From 66-474 sp044464225 (GTDB lineage Bacteria; Pseudomonadota; Gammaproteobacteria; Xanthomonadales; Rhodanobacteraceae), in the NCBI GenBank assembly GCA_044464225.1, contig JBIQLN010000009.1, positions 48,825 to 112,824 on the forward strand: 64,000 nt of DNA, given 5' to 3'. The position numbers and the translations under genes are program-made. Positions 51,106 through 61,300 of the stretch are shown here, in pieces (position 1 is the stretch's first letter; each line of letters opens with the position of its first letter). The notes below the pieces were generated by a model. It was not told the DNA's origin. It made no database searches and saw only the letters and a program-made list of their open reading frames with translations.

Positions 51106-52134
51106 GTGGCCGACGCGCTCGAAGGTTTGCTGAAGACGCTGGCGAAGGGCGAGCTCGCCCCGGTATACCTGTTGGCCAGCGACGAGCCCCTGCAACTGCA
51201 GGAGGCCGGCGATGCCCTGCGGGCGCGGGCACGTGCGCTGGGTTTCGCCGAGCGCGAAGTATTGGATGTCGAAGCGCATTTCGACTGGGACCGGCTGGCG
51301 CGCAGCAGCGCGAGCCTGTCGCTGTTCTCGACGCGTCGCCTGATCGAGTTGCGCCTGCCTACCGGCAAGCCCGATCGCGACGGCGCAGCCGCGATCACGG
51401 AGTGGTGCAAGTCGCCCGCGCCCGACACCGTGCTGATGATCAGCGCCGCGCAATGGAGCAAGAAGCACGAAGGCGCGTGGGTGAAAACGATCGAGCGCGC
51501 CGGCGTGTACGTGTGGTTGCGGGCGCCGTATCTGGAACAGCTTCCCGCGTGGATTCGGGCGCGCATGCATGCGAAAGGTTTTGCGCCCGGCGAAGACGCG
51601 GTGGCGCTGCTGACCGAACGCGCGGAAGGCAACCTGCTCGCCATCGCGCAGGAGATCGACAAGCTGGCGGCGCAGCGGGAGGGCGGTACGGTCAGTGCGA
51701 AAGATCTGGAATCGCTGGGCGCGGACAACGCGGTCTACGACGTGTTCAAGCTCAGCGATGCGGCCTTCGGTGGCGATGCGGCGCGTGCGTTGAAGATATT
51801 GAATGGCCTGCGCGCGGAAGGCGAGGACGTGATCCCGATGCTGGGGTGGCTGCTCAACCAGATCGACCTCGCGTTGCGGCTGTCGTCGGCGCCCGATTTC
51901 GCGAGCGCGGTGCGCAACGAATACGGCATGTGGCCCGCGCGCCAGAAACTGTTCGCGGGCGCGTTGAAGCGGGCAGGGCACGGCAATGCGCACTGGCGCC
52001 GCTGCCTTGCCGAATGCGCGCGCATCGACCGCATGGCCAAGGGACGCGAATGGGGCGACCCGTGGCGCGAGATGGAACGCCTGCTGGTCGCGATCGCGCA
52101 GCCACGCGCCGCCGCGACGCTGCTTGCCGCCTGA
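51106..52134 (+). CDS. holA: DNA polymerase III subunit delta
   Basis: 342-aa clamp-loader delta subunit that opens the beta clamp. N-terminal AAA+-like fold with PVYLLASDEPLQLQEAGDALRARARALGFAERE, then DTVLMISAAQWSKKHEGAWVKTIERAG, a middle helical domain (LLTERAEGNLLAIAQEIDKL) and a C-terminal collar domain. GTG start 3 nt after lptE; the stop overlaps the nadD start by one base. Length as in E. coli HolA (343 aa). Confidence 0.94.
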   Translation: MADALEGLLKTLAKGELAPVYLLASDEPLQLQEAGDALRARARALGFAEREVLDVEAHFDWDRLARSSASLSLFSTRRLIELRLPTGKPDRDGAAAITEWCKSPAPDTVLMISAAQWSKKHEGAWVKTIERAGVYVWLRAPYLEQLPAWIRARMHAKGFAPGEDAVALLTERAEGNLLAIAQEIDKLAAQREGGTVSAKDLESLGADNAVYDVFKLSDAAFGGDAARALKILNGLRAEGEDVIPMLGWLLNQIDLALRLSSAPDFASAVRNEYGMWPARQKLFAGALKRAGHGNAHWRRCLAECARIDRMAKGREWGDPWREMERLLVAIAQPRAAATLLAA

Positions 52135-52793
52135 TGTTCGTGCGTCCGCTCGCGATTTTCGGGGGTACTTTCGACCCCATCCACATCGGGCACCTGCGCG
52201 CGGCCTGGGAAGCGTCCGAAGCGCTGGATGCGGACGTGCGCATCGTGCCCGCCAAGATTCCGCCGCACCGCCCGCAGCCGGTCGCCACTGCCACCGAGCG
52301 CGCGGCGATGCTGCGCGCCGCGCTGGCTGGACAGGATCGCCTGGTGCTCGATCTGCGCGAACTCGAACGCGAGGGGCCCTCGTACACCTTCGATACCCTC
52401 ACGTCCCTGCGCGCGGAAATCGGCAGCGCGCGTCCATTGGTGCTGTTGATCGGTGCCGACGCTTTCGCCGGACTGTCCGAATGGCATCGCTGGCGGGAAC
52501 TGTTCGAGCTCGCACACATGTGCGTGCTGACGCGGCCTGCGCAGATCCCGGCAATGCCTCGCGAGCTCGCCGCCGAAGTCACCTCGCGCACCGTCGACGA
52601 CATTGCCGGCTTGCGCGAAGCCCCCGCCGGCTGCGTGCTCAACATGGTGGTGTCCGCGCTGGGCATTTCCGCCACCCGCATCCGCGCGCTGCTGGCGGAC
52701 GGCCGCGAGCCGCGCTGGCTGGTGCCGCAGGCGGTGCTGGACGACCGGGCGTTGCTGCGGCCTTATCGCCGCAGTCCCGGGGCCCAGGCGTGA
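52134..52793 (+). CDS. nadD: Nicotinate-nucleotide adenylyltransferase
   Basis: 219-aa enzyme converting nicotinate mononucleotide to deamido-NAD in NAD biosynthesis. Nucleotidyltransferase motif FGGTFDPIHIGHLR at residues 9-22, substrate-loop EREGPSYTFDTL, and the second ATP motif ISATRIRALLADG near the C-terminus. The start shares one base with the holA stop (TGATG), so translation is coupled. An alternative frame that joins holA antisense-like text upstream is a shadow. Confidence 0.95.
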   Translation: MFVRPLAIFGGTFDPIHIGHLRAAWEASEALDADVRIVPAKIPPHRPQPVATATERAAMLRAALAGQDRLVLDLRELEREGPSYTFDTLTSLRAEIGSARPLVLLIGADAFAGLSEWHRWRELFELAHMCVLTRPAQIPAMPRELAAEVTSRTVDDIAGLREAPAGCVLNMVVSALGISATRIRALLADGREPRWLVPQAVLDDRALLRPYRRSPGAQA

Positions 52794-52904
52794 TCCGGCG
52801 CCGCATGAACGGCCCCGGCATCGCCGCACTTGCGCTCGAACCCGGCCGGTGCATACTGGACCCGCGCACTCCGCGCGCAACCAAAGGCCGAGGCCTTCGA
52901 GAAC

Positions 52905-53315
52905 TTGACCCATCAAACCGCGTCGCGCTCCACTGCCACTGCCGTCAGTAGCACGCCCACCCTTGCAGCCCTGCGCCGCCGCGTGCTCGCCGCCCTCGAT
53001 GAACTGAAGGCGCGCGACATCCGCGAAATCGATGTCCGCGGCCGCACCTCCATCGCCGACCTGCTGATCATCGCGTCCGGCACCTCCTCCCGCCACGTCA
53101 AATCCATCGCCGATGAAGTCGTCAAATACGCCAAGCGCGCAGGCATGCTGCCGCTGGGCGTGGAAGGCGAGGCCGAAGCCGAATGGGTGCTGGTCGACCT
53201 GGGGGACATCATCGTCCATGTGATGCTGCCGCGCGTCCGCGAGTTCTACGGGCTGGAACGCCTGTGGACGGTGGGCGACCAGGAACCCGAGGCCGCCGCA
53301 GTCAACGACCACTGA
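52905..53315 (+). CDS. rsfS: Ribosomal silencing factor RsfS
   Basis: 136-aa ribosome-association inhibitor that binds L14 (uL14) on the large subunit and blocks 70S formation during starvation. Family core from VLAALDELKARDIREIDVRGRTSIADLLIIASGTSSRHVKSIADEV to DLGDIIVHVMLPRVREFYGLERLW. No ATG is available before the core; TTG at 52905 (MTHQTASRS) is chosen, another TTG at 52830 would add 25 residues. Lies between nadD (111 nt) and rlmH (10 nt). Confidence 0.9.
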   Translation: MTHQTASRSTATAVSSTPTLAALRRRVLAALDELKARDIREIDVRGRTSIADLLIIASGTSSRHVKSIADEVVKYAKRAGMLPLGVEGEAEAEWVLVDLGDIIVHVMLPRVREFYGLERLWTVGDQEPEAAAVNDH

Positions 53316-53325
53316 GCGATCCGGC

Positions 53326-53796
53326 ATGCACGCGAAGCTGATCGCGGTCGGCGAACGCATGCCGGGCTGGGTGGCGGAGGGTTTCGCGGAATACGCGAAA
53401 CGGTTGTCGCGCGATCTTCCGCTGGAACTGGTCGAAATCAAGCCCGGCGCGCGCGGGAAGGGCCGCGACGATGCGCGCGCAATGGCGGACGAAGGCGCTG
53501 CACTGATCGCCGCATTGCCGCGCGACGCGTACGTCGTGGCGCTGGACGGCCACGGTTCAACGTGGTCAAGCGAGCAACTTGCCCATCAACTGTCGAACTG
53601 GCGCATGGCCGGCCGCGACCTCGCTTTCCTGGTCGGTGGTCCGGACGGCCACGCGCGCGGCGTGCTGCAACGCGCCGACCAGCGCTGGTCGCTCGGCCCG
53701 CTCACGCTGCCGCACATGCTGGTACGGCTGGTCGTCGCCGAGCAGCTGTATCGCGCGGTGACGATTCTCAACCGGCATCCGTATCACCGCGGGTGA
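53326..53796 (+). CDS. rlmH: 23S rRNA pseudouridine-1915 N3-methyltransferase RlmH
   Basis: 156-aa SPOUT-class methyltransferase modifying pseudouridine 1915 of 23S rRNA. It starts MHAKLIAVGERMPGWVAEGFAEYAKRL, contains LDGHGSTWSSEQLA and FLVGGPDGHARG (SAM-binding knot), and ends with the family tail LYRAVTILNRHPYHRG. Normal length. Follows rsfS by 10 nt; last gene of the leuS block. Confidence 0.95.
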   Translation: MHAKLIAVGERMPGWVAEGFAEYAKRLSRDLPLELVEIKPGARGKGRDDARAMADEGAALIAALPRDAYVVALDGHGSTWSSEQLAHQLSNWRMAGRDLAFLVGGPDGHARGVLQRADQRWSLGPLTLPHMLVRLVVAEQLYRAVTILNRHPYHRG

Positions 53797-54129
53797 TCGT
53801 GGAGACTGCCTTCTCCCGCAGTCGCATCGAACAAATCATCAGGAATGCGAGTCCTGCCTGCCGATGGCTTTGTAGCCTGCATTGATTGCGGACTTGTCCC
53901 GGGAGAAGCCCAACGGCCGTCGTGTCGGTGGTGGCAGGGACGAAGCTAGGAGGTCGCTGGGCTTCGTTGCCCTGCGCCAACCCGCCGTATCGCCCGCTGC
54001 CGCGCACTCCAAAGCCGGACGGTATGCGATAGCCCGGCAAATCGGGCCAACGACCCCATTGCATGCCGCGAGCCGGCGCCGCCGGCCTTGGCGTTACCAT
54101 GACCGGCAACCCGAAAGACGCGAGATGGC
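53797..54129. other. Intergenic stretch with a hairpin repeat copy
   Basis: 333 nt without a recognisable gene between rlmH and the antiporter. It holds one copy of the dispersed hairpin repeat (53876-53914). A promoter for the antiporter gene should lie here; none is clear. Confidence 0.6.
53876..53914. repeat. Extragenic hairpin repeat, half-degenerate copy
   Basis: The right half CCCGGGAGAAGCCCAAC is identical to that of the copy at 4328; the left half (GATTGCGGACTTG) is closer to the minus-strand copy at 24043 (GATCCCGGACTTG). The left outer arm has lost pairing. Confidence 0.6.
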
Positions 54130-55941
54130 ATGGCGATTGATCTTGGCGTAGTGCTCACCGTGCTGCTGGTGGTCGGGTTCTTCGCCCAGTGGCTGGCGTG
54201 GCGGATGCGGTTGCCGGCGATCCTGTTCCTGCTGCTGATCGGCATCGTGATCGGGCCGGCGACGGGGTTGTTCGACCCCGACGAGGCGCTGGGCGATTTC
54301 CTGTTTCCAACCGTATCGCTGGCGGTCGCGTTGATCCTGTTCGAGGGCAGCATGACGCTGCGCTTTTCGGAATTGCGCGGGATCGGTCGCGCGGTGCGCG
54401 GCATGGTGAGCTACGGGGCATTGCTGGCATTGTTGATGTTGGCCGGCGCGGCGCACTGGATCGCCGGCGTGCCATGGACGATCGCTTTCCTGTTCGGTGC
54501 GTTGACATGCGTGACCGGACCCACGGTGATCACGCCGATGCTGCGTACGTTGCGGCCGAACGCGCGGATTGCCAGCGCGCTGCGCTGGGAAGGCATCGTG
54601 CTGGATCCGCTGGGCGCATTGTTCGCCGTGCTGGTGTTCGAGGCCATCGTCACACATGAGCAGGGGCATTCGCTTGCAGTGTTCGGCGCCACGGTCGGGA
54701 TCGGTGCCGGGATCGGTTTCGGGGTCGCTGCCGCGCTGGGTTTGCTGTTGTACCGCCAATTGATTCCCGAGTACCTGCAGGCCTATGGCACGCTGGTTGC
54801 GGTGCTGGGCGCGTTCACGTTGTCGAACCAGCTTGCGCATGAATCGGGTCTGGTGGCCGTGACCATCATGGGCATCACGCTGGGCAACCTGCGCGGCATC
54901 CACATCGACCACATCATGGATTTCAAGGAACACCTGTCCACGCTGTTGGTGTCGTTGCTGTTCGTGGTTCTGGCGGCGCGGCTGCACTGGCCACTGCCGC
55001 CGGGCATGTTGATGGCGGGCATCCTGGTTTTCCTGGCGGCGCAGTTCGTGATTCGACCCGTGTCGATCGCGGTGGCGACGTTCGGCAGTCTCCTGAACTG
55101 GCGCGAACGCGCGTTGCTGTCATACGTGTCGCCGCGCGGCGTGGTGGCGGCCTCGGTGTCGTCGCTGTTTGCGCTGCGGCTGGGCGATCTCGGCGTGCGA
55201 GGGGCGGATGCGCTGGTGCCGCTGGTGTTCATCCTCATCATCGCGACGGTCGTTCTGCAAAGCGCGACGGCACGTCCGCTGGCAGGTTGGCTCAAGGTGG
55301 CCGATCCCGATCCGGATGGCGTGCTGATTTTCGGTTCCGATGAAGTCGCGCGCGGCATCGCGCAGGCGCTCGCAGACCAGAAATTCCAGGTGGTGCTGGC
55401 GGACGACGACTGGGAAGGCATCAGCAAGGCACGGATGGCCGGGCTGACGACTTTTTTCGGCAATCCCACTTCGCAGCATGCCGCGTTGAACCTGGACTTG
55501 ACCGGCATCGGGCGCCTGCTGGCGATGTCGAACCGTCGCGAATTGAATTCGCTGGCGTGCCTGCATTACCGCCAGGAATTCGGGCGCGAACATGTCTATC
55601 GCCTGCGGGTGCTGGCCCCGGAAGACGCCAGCAATCGCTCCGCATTCGCCGGCAACCTGCGTGCCAAGGCCCTGTTCGGCGCCGACATGACGCGTACGCG
55701 TTTCATCGACTTGCTGGCCGGTGGCTGGCGCATCAAGACCAACGGCCTGACCGAGGCGTTCGGCTGGCCGGATTTCGTGGCGCAGCATGGCGCGGACACG
55801 ATCCTGCTGTTCGGGCTGGAGCCGAACGGAAAGCTGCGGGTGAACAGCAACCGGGAAAAAGCCGAGCCTCGTCCCGGCTGGACGGTGATCGCCCTGGTGC
55901 CGCCGCAGCAGGGCGCCCGGGTGGATGCGGCGGCTGCGTGA
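54130..55941 (+). CDS. CPA-type cation:proton antiporter with RCK-like C-terminal domain
   Basis: 603-aa inner-membrane transporter. About 12 hydrophobic helices span residues 4-395, with the Na+/H+ exchanger features FDPDEALGDFLFPTVSLAVALILFEGSM, TCVTGPTVITPMLRTL and ERALLSYVSPRGVVAASVSSLFAL. A C-terminal nucleotide-binding, TrkA-N/RCK-like domain starts at about 398 (GVLIFGSDEVARGIAQALADQKFQVVLADDD) and probably gates transport. The ion (Na+ or K+) is not predictable. Followed after 22 nt by maf, but separated from rlmH by a long gap, so likely its own promoter. Confidence 0.9.
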   Translation: MAIDLGVVLTVLLVVGFFAQWLAWRMRLPAILFLLLIGIVIGPATGLFDPDEALGDFLFPTVSLAVALILFEGSMTLRFSELRGIGRAVRGMVSYGALLALLMLAGAAHWIAGVPWTIAFLFGALTCVTGPTVITPMLRTLRPNARIASALRWEGIVLDPLGALFAVLVFEAIVTHEQGHSLAVFGATVGIGAGIGFGVAAALGLLLYRQLIPEYLQAYGTLVAVLGAFTLSNQLAHESGLVAVTIMGITLGNLRGIHIDHIMDFKEHLSTLLVSLLFVVLAARLHWPLPPGMLMAGILVFLAAQFVIRPVSIAVATFGSLLNWRERALLSYVSPRGVVAASVSSLFALRLGDLGVRGADALVPLVFILIIATVVLQSATARPLAGWLKVADPDPDGVLIFGSDEVARGIAQALADQKFQVVLADDDWEGISKARMAGLTTFFGNPTSQHAALNLDLTGIGRLLAMSNRRELNSLACLHYRQEFGREHVYRLRVLAPEDASNRSAFAGNLRAKALFGADMTRTRFIDLLAGGWRIKTNGLTEAFGWPDFVAQHGADTILLFGLEPNGKLRVNSNREKAEPRPGWTVIALVPPQQGARVDAAAA

Positions 55942-55963
55942 TTCCCGCGGATATGCTTGCGTG

Positions 55964-56536
55964 ATGCTTTACCTGGCATCGCAATCCCCGCGGCGTCGCG
56001 AACTGCTTGCGCAGATCGGCGTGCCTTTCGAGATCGTGGACGTGGAGGTTCCGGAGGTGCGTGGCGCCGATGAAGCGCCGCGCGCGTACGTCGAACGGGT
56101 GGCGCGCGCGAAAGCGCGTGCGGGTTTGAAGGTGGTGAGCGCGCGCGATCCACATGCCATTGCGATCGGGGCCGACACCGAGGTGGTACTGGATGACCAT
56201 GTGTTCGGCAAACCGCGCGATGCCGAGCACGCCGCCGCGATGCTGCGCGCGTTGTCGGGCCGCGAGCATGCCGTGATCTCGGTGGTGTGTTGCGCGGATG
56301 CTTCCTCGGAAGACGTGGCGGTGTGCGAATCCATGGTCACGTTCGCCACATTGGACGAACACGCCATCGCAAATTATGTCGCCACCCGTGAACCGTTCGG
56401 CAAGGCCGGTGGTTACGCGATCCAGGGCAGGGCCGCCGCCTTCATCGCGCACCTGTCCGGCAGCTACTCGGGGGTGATGGGCCTTCCGTTGTTCGAAACG
56501 GCGCGGTTGCTGCGCGACGCGGGCGTCGTGGCCTGA
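55964..56536 (+). CDS. maf: Maf-family nucleotide pyrophosphatase (dTTP/UTP type)
   Basis: 190-aa house-cleaning pyrophosphatase that hydrolyses dTTP, UTP or modified nucleotides. N-terminal signature LASQSPRRRELLAQIGVPFEI, catalytic region AIGADTEVVLDDHVFGKP, EPFGKAGGYAIQGRAAAFI and SGSYSGVMGLPLFET. The YhdE-type spacing suggests the dTTP/UTP subgroup. Start at 55964 chosen at the signature. As in E. coli, it precedes rng, yhdP and tldD. Confidence 0.92.
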   Translation: MLYLASQSPRRRELLAQIGVPFEIVDVEVPEVRGADEAPRAYVERVARAKARAGLKVVSARDPHAIAIGADTEVVLDDHVFGKPRDAEHAAAMLRALSGREHAVISVVCCADASSEDVAVCESMVTFATLDEHAIANYVATREPFGKAGGYAIQGRAAAFIAHLSGSYSGVMGLPLFETARLLRDAGVVA

Positions 56537-56750
56537 CGGCGACTGAACCGGGCGCGATTGCTGCATCGACAGGTACAGACCGGCCGGGCTATAACGGGCG
56601 GGCAGGCGCGCCGGAGCGCGCCGGAACGCCAAGGGTGGCCCGCACGGGTGGGCGCCGAGGATGGCTTGAATGGCGCCCGCACATGGATGCGCGGGCGGAA
56701 TATCGCTCCATGGATGACTGCTTGCCCAATGCCTACGCTGAGCGCCCGAC

Positions 56751-58229
56751 ATGACCGAGGAAATCCTGATCAACGTGACGCCCCGCGAGGCGCGGGTCGG
56801 CGTGGTCGAGAACGGCATGCTGCAGGAGGTCCACGTCGAGCGCACCGGGCATCGCGGCTACGTCGGCAACATCTATTGCGGTCGCGTGAAGCGCGTGATG
56901 CCAGGCATGCAGGCCGCGTTCGTGGACATCGGCCTGGAACGCAGCGCATTCCTGCACGCGGGCGACATGGCGCATCCCGGGTTGAACAGCGACGCCATCG
57001 AGGGCCCTGGTTCCGCGCCGGTCAGCGTACGTCCGATCACCGAACTCGTGCACGAAGGCCAGCGCCTGGTGGTGCAGGTGATCAAGGATCCCATCGGCAG
57101 CAAGGGCGCGCGGCTGTCGACCTATCTTTCCATTCCGTCGCGCTACCTCGTGCTGCTGCCGGACAGCACGACGCTGGGCGTGTCGGTGCGTATCGAGGAC
57201 GAAGCCGAGCGCGAACGCCTGCGCGATGTGCTCGCCGGCCTGGCGGCAGGCGGGTTCGGCCTGATCGCACGCACCAACGCCGAAGGGCTGGATGCCGCAA
57301 CGCTGGCCGAAGACGTCGCCTACGTGACGCGGGTTTGGCAGACGGTATCGGCCACGATCGCGCACGCGCAGCCTGGCGAACGCATTTACGAAGAGCCGCC
57401 GCTGCCGTTGCGCGTGCTGCGCGACCTGATGCACGACGACATCGAGAAGGTGCGCGTGGATTCGTACGAAACCTTCGAACGCACGCTGGCATTCGCCCGG
57501 CAGTTCATGCCCGGCCTGACCGACCGCATCGAACACTATCCCGGCGAGCGGCCGATCTTCGACTTGTACAGCGTCGAGGACGAAATCCAGAAGGCGTTGC
57601 GCAAGGAAGTGCCGTTGAAATCCGGCGGCTACCTCGTGATCGACCAGACCGAGGCGATGACGACGATCGACGTCAACACCGGCGCGTACCTCGGTTCGCG
57701 CAACCTGGAGGAAACCGCATTCCGCACCAACCTCGAAGCCGCCCAGGCGGCGGCGCGGCAACTGCGGCTGCGCAACCTTGGCGGCATCATCATCATCGAC
57801 TTCATCGACATGCACGATGACGAGCACAAGCGGCAAGTGCTGCGCACGCTCGAAAAGGCGCTGGCGCGTGATCACGCCAAGACCACCGTGTACGAAATGA
57901 GTCCGCTGGGCCTGGTCGAGATGACCCGCAAGCGCACCACCGAAAGCCTAGCGCGGCAGTTGTGCGAGCCGTGCCCCGCGTGCGCCGGCCGCGGCATCGT
58001 CAAGACCGCCGAGACCGTGGGCTACGAGATCTTCCGCGAGATCACCCGCGCCGTGCGCCAGTTCGAAGCCGAGAAACTGCTGGTGCTGGCCGCCCCCAAG
58101 GTGGTGGCGCGGATGCTGGAAGAAGAATCCGCCGCGGCCGCCGAGCTGGAAGCCTTCATCGGGAAATCGATCCGTTTCCAACCTGAGGAGCAGTACGGGC
58201 AGGAGCAGTTCGATGTCGTGCTGCTCTGA
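56751..58229 (+). CDS. rng: Ribonuclease G
   Basis: 492-aa endoribonuclease processing the 5' end of 16S rRNA and degrading mRNA. N-terminal S1-like RNA-binding region (residues 35-130, GYVGNIYCGRVKRVMPGMQAAFVDIGLERSAFLH), then the RNase E/G catalytic domain with GGYLVIDQTEAMTTIDVNTG (metal Asp residues), IIIDFIDMHDDEHK, TRKRTTESL and the zinc-link Cys pair CEPCPAC. It lacks the long C-terminal scaffold of RNase E. 214 nt after maf. Confidence 0.95.
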   Translation: MTEEILINVTPREARVGVVENGMLQEVHVERTGHRGYVGNIYCGRVKRVMPGMQAAFVDIGLERSAFLHAGDMAHPGLNSDAIEGPGSAPVSVRPITELVHEGQRLVVQVIKDPIGSKGARLSTYLSIPSRYLVLLPDSTTLGVSVRIEDEAERERLRDVLAGLAAGGFGLIARTNAEGLDAATLAEDVAYVTRVWQTVSATIAHAQPGERIYEEPPLPLRVLRDLMHDDIEKVRVDSYETFERTLAFARQFMPGLTDRIEHYPGERPIFDLYSVEDEIQKALRKEVPLKSGGYLVIDQTEAMTTIDVNTGAYLGSRNLEETAFRTNLEAAQAAARQLRLRNLGGIIIIDFIDMHDDEHKRQVLRTLEKALARDHAKTTVYEMSPLGLVEMTRKRTTESLARQLCEPCPACAGRGIVKTAETVGYEIFREITRAVRQFEAEKLLVLAAPKVVARMLEEESAAAAELEAFIGKSIRFQPEEQYGQEQFDVVLL

Positions 58230-58236
58230 TTTTTTC
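58203..58236 (+). terminator. Weak terminator overlapping the rng stop codon
   Basis: GAGCAG (58203-58208) can pair with CTGCTC (58221-58226) across a 12-nt loop, followed by TGATTTTTT. The stem is only six base pairs, so read-through into yhdP is likely. Confidence 0.4.
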
Positions 58237-58376
58237 TCGCCCCAGGTGGGACCCCGCAGGTCTGGCAGGGTGGGTGGCGACCCGCTGTCCGCGCGGCTGG
58301 CGGGATTCGCGGGGCCACTCCCGCCCTGCACCTTGTGTTACCGGTGTACGCGCGGACTTGCAGGTCGGGCTGAGCA

Positions 58377-61300
58377 ATGATCCCACGCCACCATCTTCGC
58401 CGCGCGCGGTTCGCGCTGACCGCGTTGGTGGCGGTGCTGCTGATCGCGGCGGCCGTGGCGATGGGCCTGGTGCAGATCCTGCTGCCGGTGGCCACGCACT
58501 ATCCGGACCTCATCGCCCGCCAGTTGTCGGAGCGGCTGCACCGTCCCGTGGCCTTCACCGGGGTGACGAGCCACTGGCAGCCGTCGGGTCCATTGCTGAC
58601 CGTGAAGAACTTGACGCTCGGGCCCGAGAAACCGGGCGGCGGTTCGGTCACGCTGAAGCGTGCGCAACTGAAGTTCGATTTCGGTGCATGGCTGCGTCCT
58701 TCGCATCGCTGGATCACCCTGCGCCTCAACGGTATCGAGTTGCGTGTCGAACATTCGATGTCCGGCTGGCAGGTCGTCGGGTTCGGCAACTCGCCCGGTG
58801 AAACGCATGCGCCGCTGCAATCGCTGCCGGTGGATCTGGACCTTGGCGACGTACGCGTCGATATCGTCGACAAGGTGACGGGGCGCTCCTGGCGCGTGCT
58901 GGCGCCCCGGTTGCGGGTGGTGAACATCGGCGATTCGGTGCGTTTCGGCGGAAGTCTGCAGCAGCTCGGAACGAGCCAGGCGGTCACCGTGAGTGGGCGC
59001 ATGGATGCGTCCGAGCGCAACTACGACTTGTATGTGGCAACCAGCAATTTCGATCTCGCCGAGGCGGTTCGCGGGCTGGATCTCAAGGGTTACGGGGTGC
59101 GCAGCGGGCTCGCGAATATCGAAATCTGGGGGCACTGGCGGGGCGGCAAATTCCAGTCCGCGGCGGCACGGTACGCGATGCGCGACCTGGTGGCATCGGG
59201 ACCGGAGGGTCGCAGCATCACGCTTGCGGCGCTGGCGGGCAGGTTGCAGGCCAATCACGTCGCGGATGGCTGGGACATTGCATGGCGCGGCCCCGGAAAC
59301 CCCGGTGCGGACATCGATCAAGCCGGCGGCGCGATCGTGCACCTGCGCGGCCACGCGGGTGCATGGCGGGTGTCCGCGGCGGCGCATTCGATCGATCTTT
59401 CGCCGTGGCTGGCGTTGGCCGCGATGGCACCGCAGGCGCCGAAGACGCTGATCGGCTGGGCCGCGCAGGCGCAGCCGCACGTGCAACTGGATGCCGCCGC
59501 GCTGGCATGGCGCGAAGGTGGACGCTACGACGCGACGCTCCAATTTTCCGGACTGCGATCGAGTGCGACGGGCGCGATTCCGGGCATCGCCTTGTCGCGC
59601 GGCATCGTTCGCGCGGACAACGAGGCGCTGTCGCTGGAACTGCCGCCACAGAACGCGACGCTCGCGTTGACGAACGTGTTTCGCAAGCCCTTCCAGTTTC
59701 GCCGGCTCGGCGGCACGATGGTGGCGTGGCGCGAGGATGGCCTGTGGAACATCGCGGCCGACGGGCTGCACTTCGATACCGGCGAGTTTGCCGGCAATGG
59801 CGAGGCGCATCTGGTCTGGCGAGGCGGCGGACACAAGCCTTTCATTTCCGCGTCGGGGGCGCTCGAGCGTGGCAAGGTCACCGAGGCGAAGCTGTTCTGG
59901 CCATACCGCAGCATGCCGGCGTCGCTGATCGCGTGGCTGGACCATGCCTTCGTGGGCGGCGACGTGACCGCGGGGCGCGTGGTGGTGCGCGGCAATCTGG
60001 ATGATTGGCCGTTCCTCGATCACCAAGGCCGCTTCGAGGCGACCGGCGCCGTGCAGGACGCCACATTCGATTTCTCCGACGAATGGCCCCGCGCGACCGG
60101 CGTGGACGCCGCGCTGGATTTTGTGGACAACCACATGGCCATCGTCGCCACCCACGCGACGGTGCAAGGCGTCACCACGACCCATGCCGTGGCCGAGATT
60201 CCGGATTTGCACCATGGAGTGCTCGGCCTCGATATCCAGGGCGGCGGCACCGGCGCGGAGTTGCTGGATTTCGTGCGCCACAGCCCGGTCGGCACCAGTG
60301 CCAGGGATGTGCTGGATGGCTTGAAGGTCGGGGGGAACGCCAAGTTCGGCATCAAGTTGTCCATTCCGCTGGATCGGGCGGAAAACTTCACGCTCGGTGG
60401 CAAGGTGGACCTGGCCCATGCGGACGTGACCGCGGCGAAGTGGAATATCGCGCTCAAGGATCTCACCGGGCCATTGTTCATCGACAACAAGGGTTTTCAG
60501 GCGCGGGACCTTTCGGCCATGTTCCGCGGCGCCCCCGCGAAGCTGTCGATGGCGGTCGGCGGCAATGCGGTGGGCGATCCGAAGGACATGGTGGAAGCGT
60601 CGATGGATACCACCGCTTCTGCGCAGGCATTGGTGCAGGGCTATCCGGATCTTGCGAATCTCGTGGAGCATGCAAGCGGCGCGGCGCCGTTCCACATCGC
60701 CGTGCGCCTGGTGAATGGCGAGAACAACGCGCCCGCGACGACCATCCTCAACGTGAAATCCACGCTTGTCGGTTTGGCGCTGGATCTGCCGGCGCCGCTG
60801 GACAAGCCTGCCGATGCATCGCTGCCGCTCGATCTCACATTGCAGCTGCCCCCGGCCGGTGCACCGCTGACGGTATCGCTGGGCGACGTGCTGCAGGTGC
60901 GGGGGCGTCTGGGTGACGCCGCGCGCAACCTGCCCACGGCGCTGGCGATGAACTTCGGCAGCGGCATGCCGGAGAGCGTGCCGGAGCGGGGACTGGTGGT
61001 GAACGGCCGCGCGCCGCGGCTGGACGTGAGCGGCTGGATCCAGCAGGCGCTTGGCGGCGAATCGGGCGGTGCGTTTCCGGAACTCGTGAAGGCGAATGTC
61101 GCAACGGACTCCGCCGAAGTGTTCGGCACCGATCTCGGCGCGCTGCAGTTTTCATTCGAAGCCGAGGCGGACAACGACACCATCACTTTCGATGGCAACG
61201 CGGTGAAGGGCACCATCGGTCTGCCGACCACCAACCTCGCCACGCGCGGCATTACCGCGAAGCTGGATTACCTGCATTGGCCCGAGCCGTCCGAACCGAA

